Assembly: GCA_023422115.1 (NCBI GenBank)
Contig: JAEZSA010000094.1
Coordinates: 1-11,714, forward strand
From: Bacillota bacterium
Lineage (GTDB): Bacteria; Bacillota_I; Bacilli_A; ML615J-28; CAG-698
DNA length: 11,714 nt
Direction of reading: 5' to 3'
In this document: positions 1-7,119 of the stretch, in pieces
Layout: each line of letters starts with the position of its first letter
Position numbering within the stretch: the first letter of the stretch is position 1
Translations under genes and position numbers: made by a program
Notes under the pieces: generated by a model
The model's input: only the letters and a program-made list of their open reading frames with translations
What the model was told of the DNA's origin: nothing
Database searches by the model: none

Positions 1-361
<361 letters not shown>

Positions 362-385
362 TTTATCCTGCTCCATCTGTTCTAT

Positions 386-402
386 TCAGTTCTCAAAGAC
401 CT
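386..402 (-). promoter_or_regulatory. boxA-like antitermination element in rRNA leader
   Basis: On the minus strand the leader reads GGTCTTTGAGAACTGAAT, about 25-40 nt before the mature 16S end. It resembles the boxA/leader sequence common before Gram-positive 16S genes (of the type CTTTGAAAACTGAATA), where the Nus factors assemble for rRNA antitermination. The identification rests on motif resemblance and position only. Confidence 0.6.
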
Positions 403-449
403 TGTAATTCCCACAACTTTCATTGCGTTCGCTTTTTTCAGCGTTTACC

Positions 450-478
450 ATTATATTATATTACCGCTTTGTTGTCAA
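450..478 (-). promoter_or_regulatory. rRNA operon promoter P2 (proximal, perfect sigma-A consensus)
   Basis: On the minus strand, -35 TTGACA (473-478) and -10 TATAAT (450-455) are separated by exactly 17 bp. All 12 hexamer bases match consensus. Immediately upstream (481-495) lies an uninterrupted A/T block suited to an UP element. Transcription would start near 443, about 80 nt before the mature 16S end. A second promoter lies upstream, giving the tandem P1/P2 layout usual for rRNA operons of Firmicutes. Confidence 0.9.
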
Positions 479-537
479 GCAAAATATTTTTTAATGATAA
501 GAATAAGAATGGCACGCCCTTGAGCGCAACCTTATAT

Positions 538-566
538 ATTATACTATAAGCAATATTTAAAAGCAA
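538..566 (-). promoter_or_regulatory. rRNA operon promoter P1 (distal)
   Basis: On the minus strand, a -10 TATAAT (538-543) lies 17 bp from a weaker -35, TTGCTT (561-566), which matches consensus only in TTG. The A/T-rich stretch 571-600 upstream could act as an UP element. It sits 88 bp upstream of P2 in the same orientation and beyond the lipoprotein terminator, so it most likely drives the rRNA operon. The weak -35 makes this less certain than P2. Confidence 0.65.
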
Positions 567-597
567 GCATTTTTTTAAATTTCTTTTCTTTTTTTAT

Positions 598-635
598 AAA
601 AAAAGAGGGCTCGTTTTCACGAACCACTCTCTTTT
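598..635 (-). terminator. Intrinsic terminator of the lipoprotein gene
   Basis: The minus-strand RNA forms an AGAG-(bulged U)-GGUUCGU stem paired with ACGAGCC-CUCU, closed by a GAAA tetraloop. Seven U residues follow (598-604). One U-G wobble and one bulge are present. It begins about 12 nt after the lipoprotein stop codon and ends about 30 bp before the -35 of rRNA P1, so it insulates the rRNA promoters from read-through. Confidence 0.9.
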
Positions 636-651
636 AACTTTTAATCTTAAG
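636..651. repeat. Inverted repeat, left copy (overlaps the lipoprotein stop codon)
   Basis: The plus strand reads AACTTTTAATCTTAAG. Its exact reverse complement occurs at 5567-5582 in the lipoprotein 5' UTR, 16 of 16 bases, and the match ends sharply on both sides. This copy contains the TAA stop (647-649) and the first bases of the 3' UTR. In the lipoprotein mRNA the two copies are complementary, one just before the ribosome binding site and one across the stop codon. No target-site duplication or transposase accompanies them. Confidence 0.85.
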
Positions 652-3600
652 CAGCAGGAGTAAAGAATTCAACTTTTGCGATTGCTTCTCTGTATAGAGC
701 AAGTCTAGCAGTGAAGTTAGCATAAGTTACGCTTCCAATTGTTCTTCCTGACAAGCCAAGGATATATGCTTGTTCATATCCTAGTAAAGCATCAAATGCA
801 GCAACGTAAGCTTTAATTGTAGCAACATCAGTGCTTGTTACTTTACACTTAGCATGACCTTGATCGTATAACTTTTCAGTTAAATCTTTGATTACAGCAG
901 CAACTGCAGCAGAATCAGCAGCAGCTTCAGCTTGTAATGTAGCGATGTCGGTTTCAGCATCAACTAATTCGCTTAATCCATTAACCTTAGCTTTTTGTTT
1001 TGGAGTTAATGCATTGTATGCAGCTCTTGCAGCAGCAACAGCTTCAGTATCTGTTAATGCGATTCTGCTTGGTAAAGCATAAATCAATTCATCAACAGGA
1101 AGAGCGATAGCTTCTAATTTAACATCAACGATTGCTAACTCTAAATCAGCTAAATCTTGAAGTCTTGAAGCAGTAACTAATGCTTTTTGTGCAGTAGTTA
1201 ATCCATTGTATGCAGCTCTTGCAGCAACGATCTTAGCTTCGTCTTCAACAACTAATGCTCTTTCAGCTGGTAATGCATCAATTATATCTTCAACTTCATC
1301 AGCTCTTGCACCATTATGAGCATCCATTACATCATATAAATCAGCGATACGTCCTCTGTCGTCTCTATCAGACATCATACCGAATGTAGTATCGATTTGA
1401 GTTCTTCCAGAAGTGTCAAGTGCAGACTTAATCTTTTCTGTTTCAATGAATGCAATTGCAGCAGCTAATGTAGCAGAAGCAGTGCTTAAAGCATTGATTT
1501 CTTGATAAGTGTAAGCTTTAATAGTAGAAGATGTAGCATCATAATAGTAAACTTCAACATTTGATGCAGTATTAATTGGATAAACATCATCAGCAGTTCC
1601 TAAAATAGTATCAGGACCAGCAGTAGGAGCAAGAACAGCAGCAGAAGCCTGTAATATGCCTTTAGTATATAATACCTTATAAGCAGCAACTAAATTGTCA
1701 ACACTCTTTAAAGCAGCAGTTAATGTTGCTAATTGAGCACTTGTTAAGTTATCGAAATCAACTGCATCATCATCTAATAAAACGATAGCAGCAGCTTTAA
1801 TGTTAGCAACTTCAGTAACTGTAGAAGCTTTATAAGCTAACGCTAATTTTTCTTCTTTTGTTACTAATGTGCCAAGTAGTGTGCCAGAAACGTATGCTTT
1901 TGCAGCAGCGTTTGCACCAGTATAAGCAGTTCTTGCATCGTTAATAGCTTTCTTGCTTCCAACAACAACGTCAGCATCAGCTGGTAAGCTTAATAATTGA
2001 ATAGCTAATGATAAACCAGCTACTTTGTCTTTGTTATCAGTAGTAACTAATGCTTTTGCAGCAGTTGATAATCCATTGTATGCAGTTTTTGCAGCAGCGA
2101 TATCAGCAGCGTTATCTAATGCAGGAGTAGCATTTAATGCAGCGATTTGTAATTCAACCTTAGCAGCTTTTAACTTGTTATAAGTAACGGCATCAATAAA
2201 TGATAAACGTCCAGCAGTTAAAGCAGCATATAGAGTATCAGCATCTGCCATTAAAGTAGTAGCTTCTCTAGATTTTAGAACAGCAACTCTAGCAGCATCT
2301 GAACCATCAACTGCAAAGTTACTTTGATCAGCGCCTAATGCAGCAAAAGTTGTAGATGTTACGATAGTATTAGCTGGAACATTTGCACCAACAGCATAAG
2401 AAACGTTGTTTACATCTTTAAATGCAACAGTAGCTACATAAGCAGCAGCGTTCTTATATCCACCAGCAGCATGAATAGCAGCTAATGCATTAATCTTGTC
2501 ATGAACAGATTCAGCAAATTGTTTTTGCTTTAATGCAGCAGCTTCTGTGTCAATTGCGATTTGATCTAACATAGCTTTTGCATCTTTTGGAGACATAGCT
2601 TTTGCTTCACCAGCAACAGTAACGTTGATAGTAGCAGTCTTAGCTAACCAAGAAGGTAACCAAGCAGAATCGCCAAATCCAGCTGTAGCTAAATACATCT
2701 TTTGAACGTTCTTATAAGCATCAATTTGACTTTGAGAAACGTCTGAATAATCAGTTGATAATGCTACAACGGCTCTTACAAAGTAATCTGTTAATTCTTC
2801 ATTCATTACGTGTCTAGTATATCTAGCAACAGTAACTTTAGCAGGAGCATAGAATTCATCGCCATTTGAAGGAATTGAATCTGGGTCAATTAAAGCCCCA
2901 CGAACTCCACCAGTCATTGCTCTAGTGAAATCAGCACCTAATGAATAATAACCTTGTGTATGCCATTGGAATGCATAAGCACCAGCACCAATGATTGCAT
3001 AAGGAGTCTTATAAACAGTACTTAAAGCTGGAGAAATACAATATTGGAAATATTGTGTAGAAGTAGCAACTTCTTGAGCGTCTACTGCTGCAGCTGCATA
3101 TGCTCCAGTATTAGTTAAATGTTGTTTTACTGTAGAACCCATATAGAAATCATATACGCCTTTAGCACCTTCAGCAAGTGCAGCATTGCCATTTGATTTT
3201 AATGAGAAACCAGGACGATAACCATCATAAGCGATAGTTTGTTCACGGCTAACTTTGAAAGCTGCCTTGTAATCGTCTGTAACAGTTGTTGTCCCAATCT
3301 TTAAACTTGTTAAAGAATAAGTCTTCATAGCAGTTTCGCCATCTGCAAAGTATCCACCCATTGATAATGTTGATACAGGGATATCTAAGTCAGAAGCAGT
3401 TTCATTAACTAGGAAGTGGTTGAAGTTTCCACCGTAAGTAGCTCTTACAAATCTAACATCAACTCTAGCAACTTTTTGTCCGCCAATTGTATCGAATTTG
3501 TAGATACGATTAGTTTCGAATTCCATAACGAATAATTGGTATCTAATAGTCTTAGTAGCAGCTACTGGAACAGCTGTGATAACGCCAGTAGTAGCATCTT

Positions 3601-5545
3601 TAGTTAAAGTAACATGTGTAAAGTTAACAGTCTCATCAATCCAGAATGTGTATCCTGAGAATTCACTCCAGTATTGATTAGTTCTTTCAGAAGAACTAGA
3701 AACTGTACCTACATATCTATCCCAGTAACTGAAGCCTTGTAACATATCGCCTCTCTTAGCAGGGTTAGATGAAGCTTGATTAGAATTCGATCTACCACCT
3801 TGGTAATAAGTAAGAGGTTTTTCAGCAAGACCAACATTGATGAAGAATACAACTTTAATCTTATCAGCGCCGTTTGTGAATGTTGCAGTTAATTTTGCTT
3901 CATGATATCTGAAATATTGAGTAACTAATTTAAATTGATTAGCTACAAGAGTTGCTTCGAAGTTTTCATCAGCAGCCCATGTAACAGTTGAAGTACCAAC
4001 TGTTCCTGGTAAAGTAATTAACATAGTTTCAGTTCCATTTCCACCATAAGGCATATGTAGAACGTTAGCTAAATCTAAACCAGTTAAAGTAGTAACTGTA
4101 TCCAAAGTAATAGTTGAACCATCAGTTCCCAATAAGAATCCTTCAACGTCAGCGTTAGCAGCATTTCCAGGAACTAGGTTAACTTTTAATTTGAAGTTTT
4201 CAACAAATTGGAAGCCAGCTTCTTCTTCATAACGAGCAACTACACCAATTTCAGCGTTAGCTTTAGTAGTAGTATTGTCATAAACAACTTTGATATACTT
4301 ACCATTTCCTGTATAAGCACCTTTAGTTAATCCTGTAGGTAATACATAATCATAAGTAACACCAAATTTTTCGTCAACAACTGGTAATAAGAAACTGCTT
4401 GATACAGTAGCTCCTTCGATACCAGCAAATACGCCTTCTTCAACGTTGAATGCTTGCTTTTCAGCTGCAGTATAACCATTAATATTGAATGTTAATGTTG
4501 CAGATTTAGCAGCAGCACCAGCTTTTGGAGAAATTGTATAAGTTACAGTAGTATCGTTGTCAGGACGAGTGAACTTACCATCATTTGTTAAGATGTAGTT
4601 CTTATTAGTAGTCCAATTGAAAGCAACGCCATCATAGCTTGGAGGTAATTGAATGTCAGCAGAAATCTTATCTGTTCCAACACCAGCAGTGATGTTAGAG
4701 AATAATTTTGTAGCAACTTCAATTGCAGCATCTACTTTTGCGAAGTCGTTATCTTCAACTTCATCAACAAGTTTTAAGTTAACTGTATTACTTAGTGTAA
4801 CATCACCAAAAGTAATTGTATAGTTAACTGTATAAGATAAACTTGTTGCTTCGCCTAAATCAGGCATAACGAATGATTCGATTACATCACCATCAACATC
4901 GTATACAACTTTTACATTGCCATTCCATGGTTGTGGAAGTGCAAAGTCGTCAGCGATATATCCACTTAATAAATTAGCGATATATGCAACTTCTCTTGTA
5001 GCGATATCGAAAGCAGCATCTGTTTCAGAAACTGTAACTTCAGTAGTAGCAGCAACAGTGTCTTTTAAAACAGATGTAGCAGTAATTTCAACTTTACCAG
5101 GACGAACACCTGTAACAACGCCATCAGCGTCTACAGTAGCGATTGATGGATCGCTTGAACTCCATGTAAATAATTTTGCGGCAGTTGCAGGAGCAACTTC
5201 CATTTCAGCAGCTAGATTAAAAGTTTCAGAAACTTTTACATCATCACCAAATAAAATAATACTAGTTGGTGCTACAAAATCTTGTTTGCACTCAGGAACT
5301 TCTGGACACTCTTCAGGTTCAGGGCATTCCTCACATTCCTCAGGTTCAGGACATTCTTCAGCAGGATACAACGCTTCGCATTCAGCTTGAGTTGGATCTG
5401 CAGGTTCTTCACATGGGAATAATTCGTTACATTCAGATTCTGAAGGGTCTTCACATTCTGGGCATTCAGTTGTACATCCTGCCAATAAGAATAGACCAAA
5501 AACTAGTACAAGGGCGATAGCCCATCTTCTAATGTTTTTTAACAT
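647..5545 (-). CDS. Very large cell-surface lipoprotein with Ig-like domains and helical repeats
   Basis: The 1632-residue protein starts with a lipoprotein signal peptide: KNIRR, a hydrophobic core, then lipobox LAGC with the lipidated Cys at residue 24. Residues 24-86 form a Cys/Glu/Pro-rich stalk with 11 of the protein's 13 cysteines. Residues ~90-174 are a BIG2-type Ig domain (WSSSDPSIATVD, then GVVTGVRPGKVEITA). Residues ~178-355 look like two further Ig-like modules of the atrophied-BIG kind. Residues ~575-985 are aromatic-rich, and I do not recognise them. Alanine-rich helical repeats of the form AARAAYNGLTTAQKALV follow at ~1147-1182, 1199-1235, 1438-1472 and 1502-1535. No enzymatic motif is visible, so an adhesive or structural surface role is inferred. 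It has its own promoter and terminator. The ATG is the only sensible start, although AAAGGA lies 15 nt upstream; a weaker AGAG is about 9 nt away. Confidence 0.93.
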   Translation of the reverse strand: MLKNIRRWAIALVLVFGLFLLAGCTTECPECEDPSESECNELFPCEEPADPTQAECEALYPAEECPEPEECEECPEPEECPEVPECKQDFVAPTSIILFGDDVKVSETFNLAAEMEVAPATAAKLFTWSSSDPSIATVDADGVVTGVRPGKVEITATSVLKDTVAATTEVTVSETDAAFDIATREVAYIANLLSGYIADDFALPQPWNGNVKVVYDVDGDVIESFVMPDLGEATSLSYTVNYTITFGDVTLSNTVNLKLVDEVEDNDFAKVDAAIEVATKLFSNITAGVGTDKISADIQLPPSYDGVAFNWTTNKNYILTNDGKFTRPDNDTTVTYTISPKAGAAAKSATLTFNINGYTAAEKQAFNVEEGVFAGIEGATVSSSFLLPVVDEKFGVTYDYVLPTGLTKGAYTGNGKYIKVVYDNTTTKANAEIGVVARYEEEAGFQFVENFKLKVNLVPGNAANADVEGFLLGTDGSTITLDTVTTLTGLDLANVLHMPYGGNGTETMLITLPGTVGTSTVTWAADENFEATLVANQFKLVTQYFRYHEAKLTATFTNGADKIKVVFFINVGLAEKPLTYYQGGRSNSNQASSNPAKRGDMLQGFSYWDRYVGTVSSSSERTNQYWSEFSGYTFWIDETVNFTHVTLTKDATTGVITAVPVAATKTIRYQLFVMEFETNRIYKFDTIGGQKVARVDVRFVRATYGGNFNHFLVNETASDLDIPVSTLSMGGYFADGETAMKTYSLTSLKIGTTTVTDDYKAAFKVSREQTIAYDGYRPGFSLKSNGNAALAEGAKGVYDFYMGSTVKQHLTNTGAYAAAAVDAQEVATSTQYFQYCISPALSTVYKTPYAIIGAGAYAFQWHTQGYYSLGADFTRAMTGGVRGALIDPDSIPSNGDEFYAPAKVTVARYTRHVMNEELTDYFVRAVVALSTDYSDVSQSQIDAYKNVQKMYLATAGFGDSAWLPSWLAKTATINVTVAGEAKAMSPKDAKAMLDQIAIDTEAAALKQKQFAESVHDKINALAAIHAAGGYKNAAAYVATVAFKDVNNVSYAVGANVPANTIVTSTTFAALGADQSNFAVDGSDAARVAVLKSREATTLMADADTLYAALTAGRLSFIDAVTYNKLKAAKVELQIAALNATPALDNAADIAAAKTAYNGLSTAAKALVTTDNKDKVAGLSLAIQLLSLPADADVVVGSKKAINDARTAYTGANAAAKAYVSGTLLGTLVTKEEKLALAYKASTVTEVANIKAAAIVLLDDDAVDFDNLTSAQLATLTAALKSVDNLVAAYKVLYTKGILQASAAVLAPTAGPDTILGTADDVYPINTASNVEVYYYDATSSTIKAYTYQEINALSTASATLAAAIAFIETEKIKSALDTSGRTQIDTTFGMMSDRDDRGRIADLYDVMDAHNGARADEVEDIIDALPAERALVVEDEAKIVAARAAYNGLTTAQKALVTASRLQDLADLELAIVDVKLEAIALPVDELIYALPSRIALTDTEAVAAARAAYNALTPKQKAKVNGLSELVDAETDIATLQAEAAADSAAVAAVIKDLTEKLYDQGHAKCKVTSTDVATIKAYVAAFDALLGYEQAYILGLSGRTIGSVTYANFTARLALYREAIAKVEFFTPAA
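1012..2096 (-). repeat. Dispersed 23-bp DNA repeats within the lipoprotein C-terminal helical modules
   Basis: A 23-bp plus-strand string starting CATTGTATGCAGCTCTTGCA is identical at 1012-1034 and 1204-1226, exactly 192 bp (64 codons) apart. A third copy at 2074-2096 differs at two bases. The copies encode the AAYNxL core of the helical repeat. Flanking bases such as GTAACTAATGCTTTT also recur. Identity at the DNA level, not just in protein, suggests fairly recent duplication or gene conversion between modules. Confidence 0.8.
5311..5361 (-). repeat. 27-bp tandem repeat encoding the Cys/Glu/Pro stalk
   Basis: CAGGTTCAGG recurs at 5314-5323 and 5341-5350 with flanking similarity, giving a 27-bp period. 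It encodes a nine-residue unit of the form EECPEPEEC (Cys65 to Cys74, Cys71 to Cys80). The unit count may vary between strains, because short in-frame repeats expand and contract easily. That variation is inference. Confidence 0.75.
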
Positions 5546-5566
5546 AATCTTTTTCTCTTTTCCTTT

Positions 5567-5582
5567 CTTAAGATTAAAAGTT
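5567..5582. repeat. Inverted repeat, right copy (lipoprotein 5' UTR)
   Basis: The plus strand reads CTTAAGATTAAAAGTT, the exact reverse complement of 636-651. It directly abuts the AAAGGA ribosome-binding element (5561-5566) of the lipoprotein gene. Pairing with the 3' copy could join the mRNA ends and affect access to the ribosome binding site. A shorter related element, CTTAAGAT on the minus strand, overlaps the -35 of the same promoter. Confidence 0.85.
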
Positions 5583-5600
5583 GTCTCTCTTTAGAGAGAT
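5583..5600 (-). promoter_or_regulatory. 5'-terminal stem-loop of the lipoprotein mRNA
   Basis: The 7-bp perfect inverted repeat TCTCTCT-TT-AGAGAGA (5584-5599) has one extra G-U pair at its base. The start site predicted from the -10 box is near 5602, so the hairpin would occupy the extreme 5' end of the transcript. In other bacteria such 5' stems slow decay by masking the RNA end; that role here is inferred. Opening the innermost pair would give a four-base loop. Confidence 0.6.
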
Positions 5601-5608
5601 ACATGTAT

Positions 5609-5637
5609 ATTATATAGAATAATCTATCTTAAGTCAA
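5609..5637 (-). promoter_or_regulatory. Strong sigma-A promoter of the lipoprotein gene
   Basis: On the minus strand, -35 TTGACT (5632-5637) and -10 TATAAT (5609-5614) are separated by 17 bp, matching 11 of 12 consensus bases. A/T-rich DNA lies upstream. The predicted start is near 5602, giving a 5' UTR of about 57 nt that holds a stem-loop, one inverted-repeat copy and AAAGGA. This suggests an abundant protein. Confidence 0.88.
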
Positions 5638-5646
5638 TCTTTTTTT

Positions 5647-5703
5647 AAAAAAACTATAAAAATTTACATCTTTTTTAGAGATTTTTACATCTTTATAGTT
5701 TTT
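5647..5703 (-). terminator. AT-rich hairpin ending the anmK-to-glcD unit
   Basis: A 12-bp perfect inverted repeat, AAAAACTATAAA (5649-5660) with TTTATAGTTTTT (5692-5703), lies just after the dehydrogenase stop. A run of seven U (5647-5653) ends the minus-strand RNA. The stem has only one G-C pair and the loop is about 31 nt. The loop holds two copies of a GATGTAAA direct repeat. Position favours a terminator, but the stem is weak and it may be leaky. Confidence 0.55.
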
Positions 5704-5710
5704 ATTGCTT

Positions 5711-7117
5711 TTAATTGATTATTTTATTGGGATTTAAAATGTTTTTTGGATCAAATACTTGCTTAATTCCTTTCATTAGACTTACTTGAGTAGGACCTAG
5801 TATTTCGGCTAGATATTTTTTCTTGGCATAACCAATGCCATGTTCTCCAGAAACAAGTCCGCCAACTTCTTTAGCTTTCTTATACATCTCATCAAAAACA
5901 TCTGTTAATAAATTAGGCCATGTTTTTTTATCTATGTCATCACGACAAATATAAATATGAAGGTTCCCATCACCTGCATGGCCAAAGCTTGGAATTCTCA
6001 CTTGATATTTTTTCGCAAGTTCATACGTGAAGTTGATATACTCGCTTACTTTTGCTCTTGGTACTACTACATCACATTCATCCATTTCCGTTGTTGAAGC
6101 CTTGATTGCTTCAAGAAAAGCCCCTCTAGCTTTCCACACTTCATCTTTTCTTTCTGTTGTATCTACAATCAAAACATCCAATGCACCTAATTCATTTAAA
6201 CATAAATCAGCCGCTTGTTTATATTTACTTTCAATTTCTTGATTAGTAGCTCCATCAAATGTTAATAAAATATATGCCGAATTTTCACTATCTGGAAATT
6301 TTCTTCCTAAAAACGTTTCAGAAAATTTAATCGTTTCTCGTCCAAAAAATTCTATTGCTGTTGGATCTGTTTTTGATTGCAAAATATGAGGAACATGTTC
6401 AATTCCCTTTTCCAAAGTTTCAAAAGGTACTAGCAAACTAATTGTTTTAGTCGGTAGTGGAATCAATTTCAAATATGCTTTTGTAATGATTGCTAGAGTT
6501 CCTTCACTACCAATAATTAAATTTTTTAATGAATAACCTGTTGTATCCTTTACTACTTTTCTACCAAATTGAGTTACTTCACCATTTGGCAATACCACCT
6601 CTATTGCTCTTACCCAATCACGAGTAACACCATACTTCACCGCTCGCATACCACCAGCATTTGTTGAAATGTTTCCACCAATTGTAGCGCTTTTTTCTCC
6701 TGGATCAGGGGCATAGAAATATCCTCTTGCTTCTACAAAGGCATAGATATCCATTAATAGTACTCCTGGTTCTACGACCAATACCATGTTTTCCTCATCC
6801 AATTCTAAAATTTGATTCATTTTAGTGGTATCAAGAATAATTCCTCCTTGAAGAGGAACACATGCACCCACCAATCCTGTTCCGCTTCCTCTTACTGTAA
6901 CGGGGATTGCTAACTCGTTTGCATATTTCATGATTTGAACAATTTCATCACGATTTGTTACTTTTATAACTACTTCTGGATGGCTTGTAACTGTTCCTAA
7001 TTCATCTTTCCCATATTCTTCAGCAATATCTTTACCAACAATAAGGCGTTCTTCGCTAATGAAACTTCGAAAAAAATCAATATCTTTTACATCGATTTTT
7101 TTATACATATTCTTCAC
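5711..7117 (-). CDS. lctD: FAD-dependent (D-)lactate dehydrogenase, GlcD/LctD type
   Basis: This 468-residue protein of the VAO/PCMH FAD family has its FAD-binding domain at about residues 40-215. Visible motifs there are RGSGTGLVGACV (76-87) and PDPGEKSATIGGNISTNAGG (136-155). The C-terminal FAD-oxidase domain carries GHAGDGNLH (379-387) and SGEHGIG (423-429), which hold the metal/substrate histidines of GlcD and D-lactate dehydrogenases. It follows etfB and etfA without a gap, the same order as lctBCD of Acetobacterium woodii. The probable reaction is therefore lactate to pyruvate, with electrons passed to the ETF. D-specificity is inferred from the family and from D-lactate-producing MurQ upstream. 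Glycolate or another 2-hydroxyacid is an alternative. The GTG at 7115-7117 directly follows the etfA stop; the ATG at 7106-7108 (residue 4) has the better ribosome binding site and may be the true start. Confidence 0.88.
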   Translation of the reverse strand: MKNMYKKIDVKDIDFFRSFISEERLIVGKDIAEEYGKDELGTVTSHPEVVIKVTNRDEIVQIMKYANELAIPVTVRGSGTGLVGACVPLQGGIILDTTKMNQILELDEENMVLVVEPGVLLMDIYAFVEARGYFYAPDPGEKSATIGGNISTNAGGMRAVKYGVTRDWVRAIEVVLPNGEVTQFGRKVVKDTTGYSLKNLIIGSEGTLAIITKAYLKLIPLPTKTISLLVPFETLEKGIEHVPHILQSKTDPTAIEFFGRETIKFSETFLGRKFPDSENSAYILLTFDGATNQEIESKYKQAADLCLNELGALDVLIVDTTERKDEVWKARGAFLEAIKASTTEMDECDVVVPRAKVSEYINFTYELAKKYQVRIPSFGHAGDGNLHIYICRDDIDKKTWPNLLTDVFDEMYKKAKEVGGLVSGEHGIGYAKKKYLAEILGPTQVSLMKGIKQVFDPKNILNPNKIIN

Positions 7118-7119
7118 CT
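7114..7119 (-). promoter_or_regulatory. Ribosome binding site deciding the dehydrogenase start
   Basis: On the minus strand AGGTGA overlaps the etfA TAG stop (7118-7120) and lies 5 nt before the ATG at 7106-7108, a good alignment to the anti-Shine-Dalgarno sequence. Its bases include the in-frame GTG at 7115-7117, the alternative start, which would instead rely on AAAGGG inside the end of etfA. I favour the ATG. Either way, translation is likely coupled to etfA. Confidence 0.55.

Noticed and set aside
5311..5361. CRISPR-like array
   Set aside because: The repeats are contiguous, 27 bp long, in frame and coding; there are no unique spacers and no cas genes.
4917..5520. Open frames on both strands in other frames of the lipoprotein stalk
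   Set aside because: They are shadows of the repetitive Cys/Glu/Pro and Ala/Val coding sequence; the lipoprotein frame has the signal peptide, lipobox and domain structure.
636..5582. The lipoprotein gene as a transposon or insertion sequence, because inverted repeats flank it
   Set aside because: There is no transposase or recombinase, the gene sits on its own promoter and terminator, and no target-site duplication is visible beside the repeats.
5641..5710. A riboswitch in the region before the lipoprotein promoter
   Set aside because: The region is almost purely A/T, holds only the terminator-like inverted repeat and lies upstream of the predicted transcription start; no conserved aptamer core is visible.
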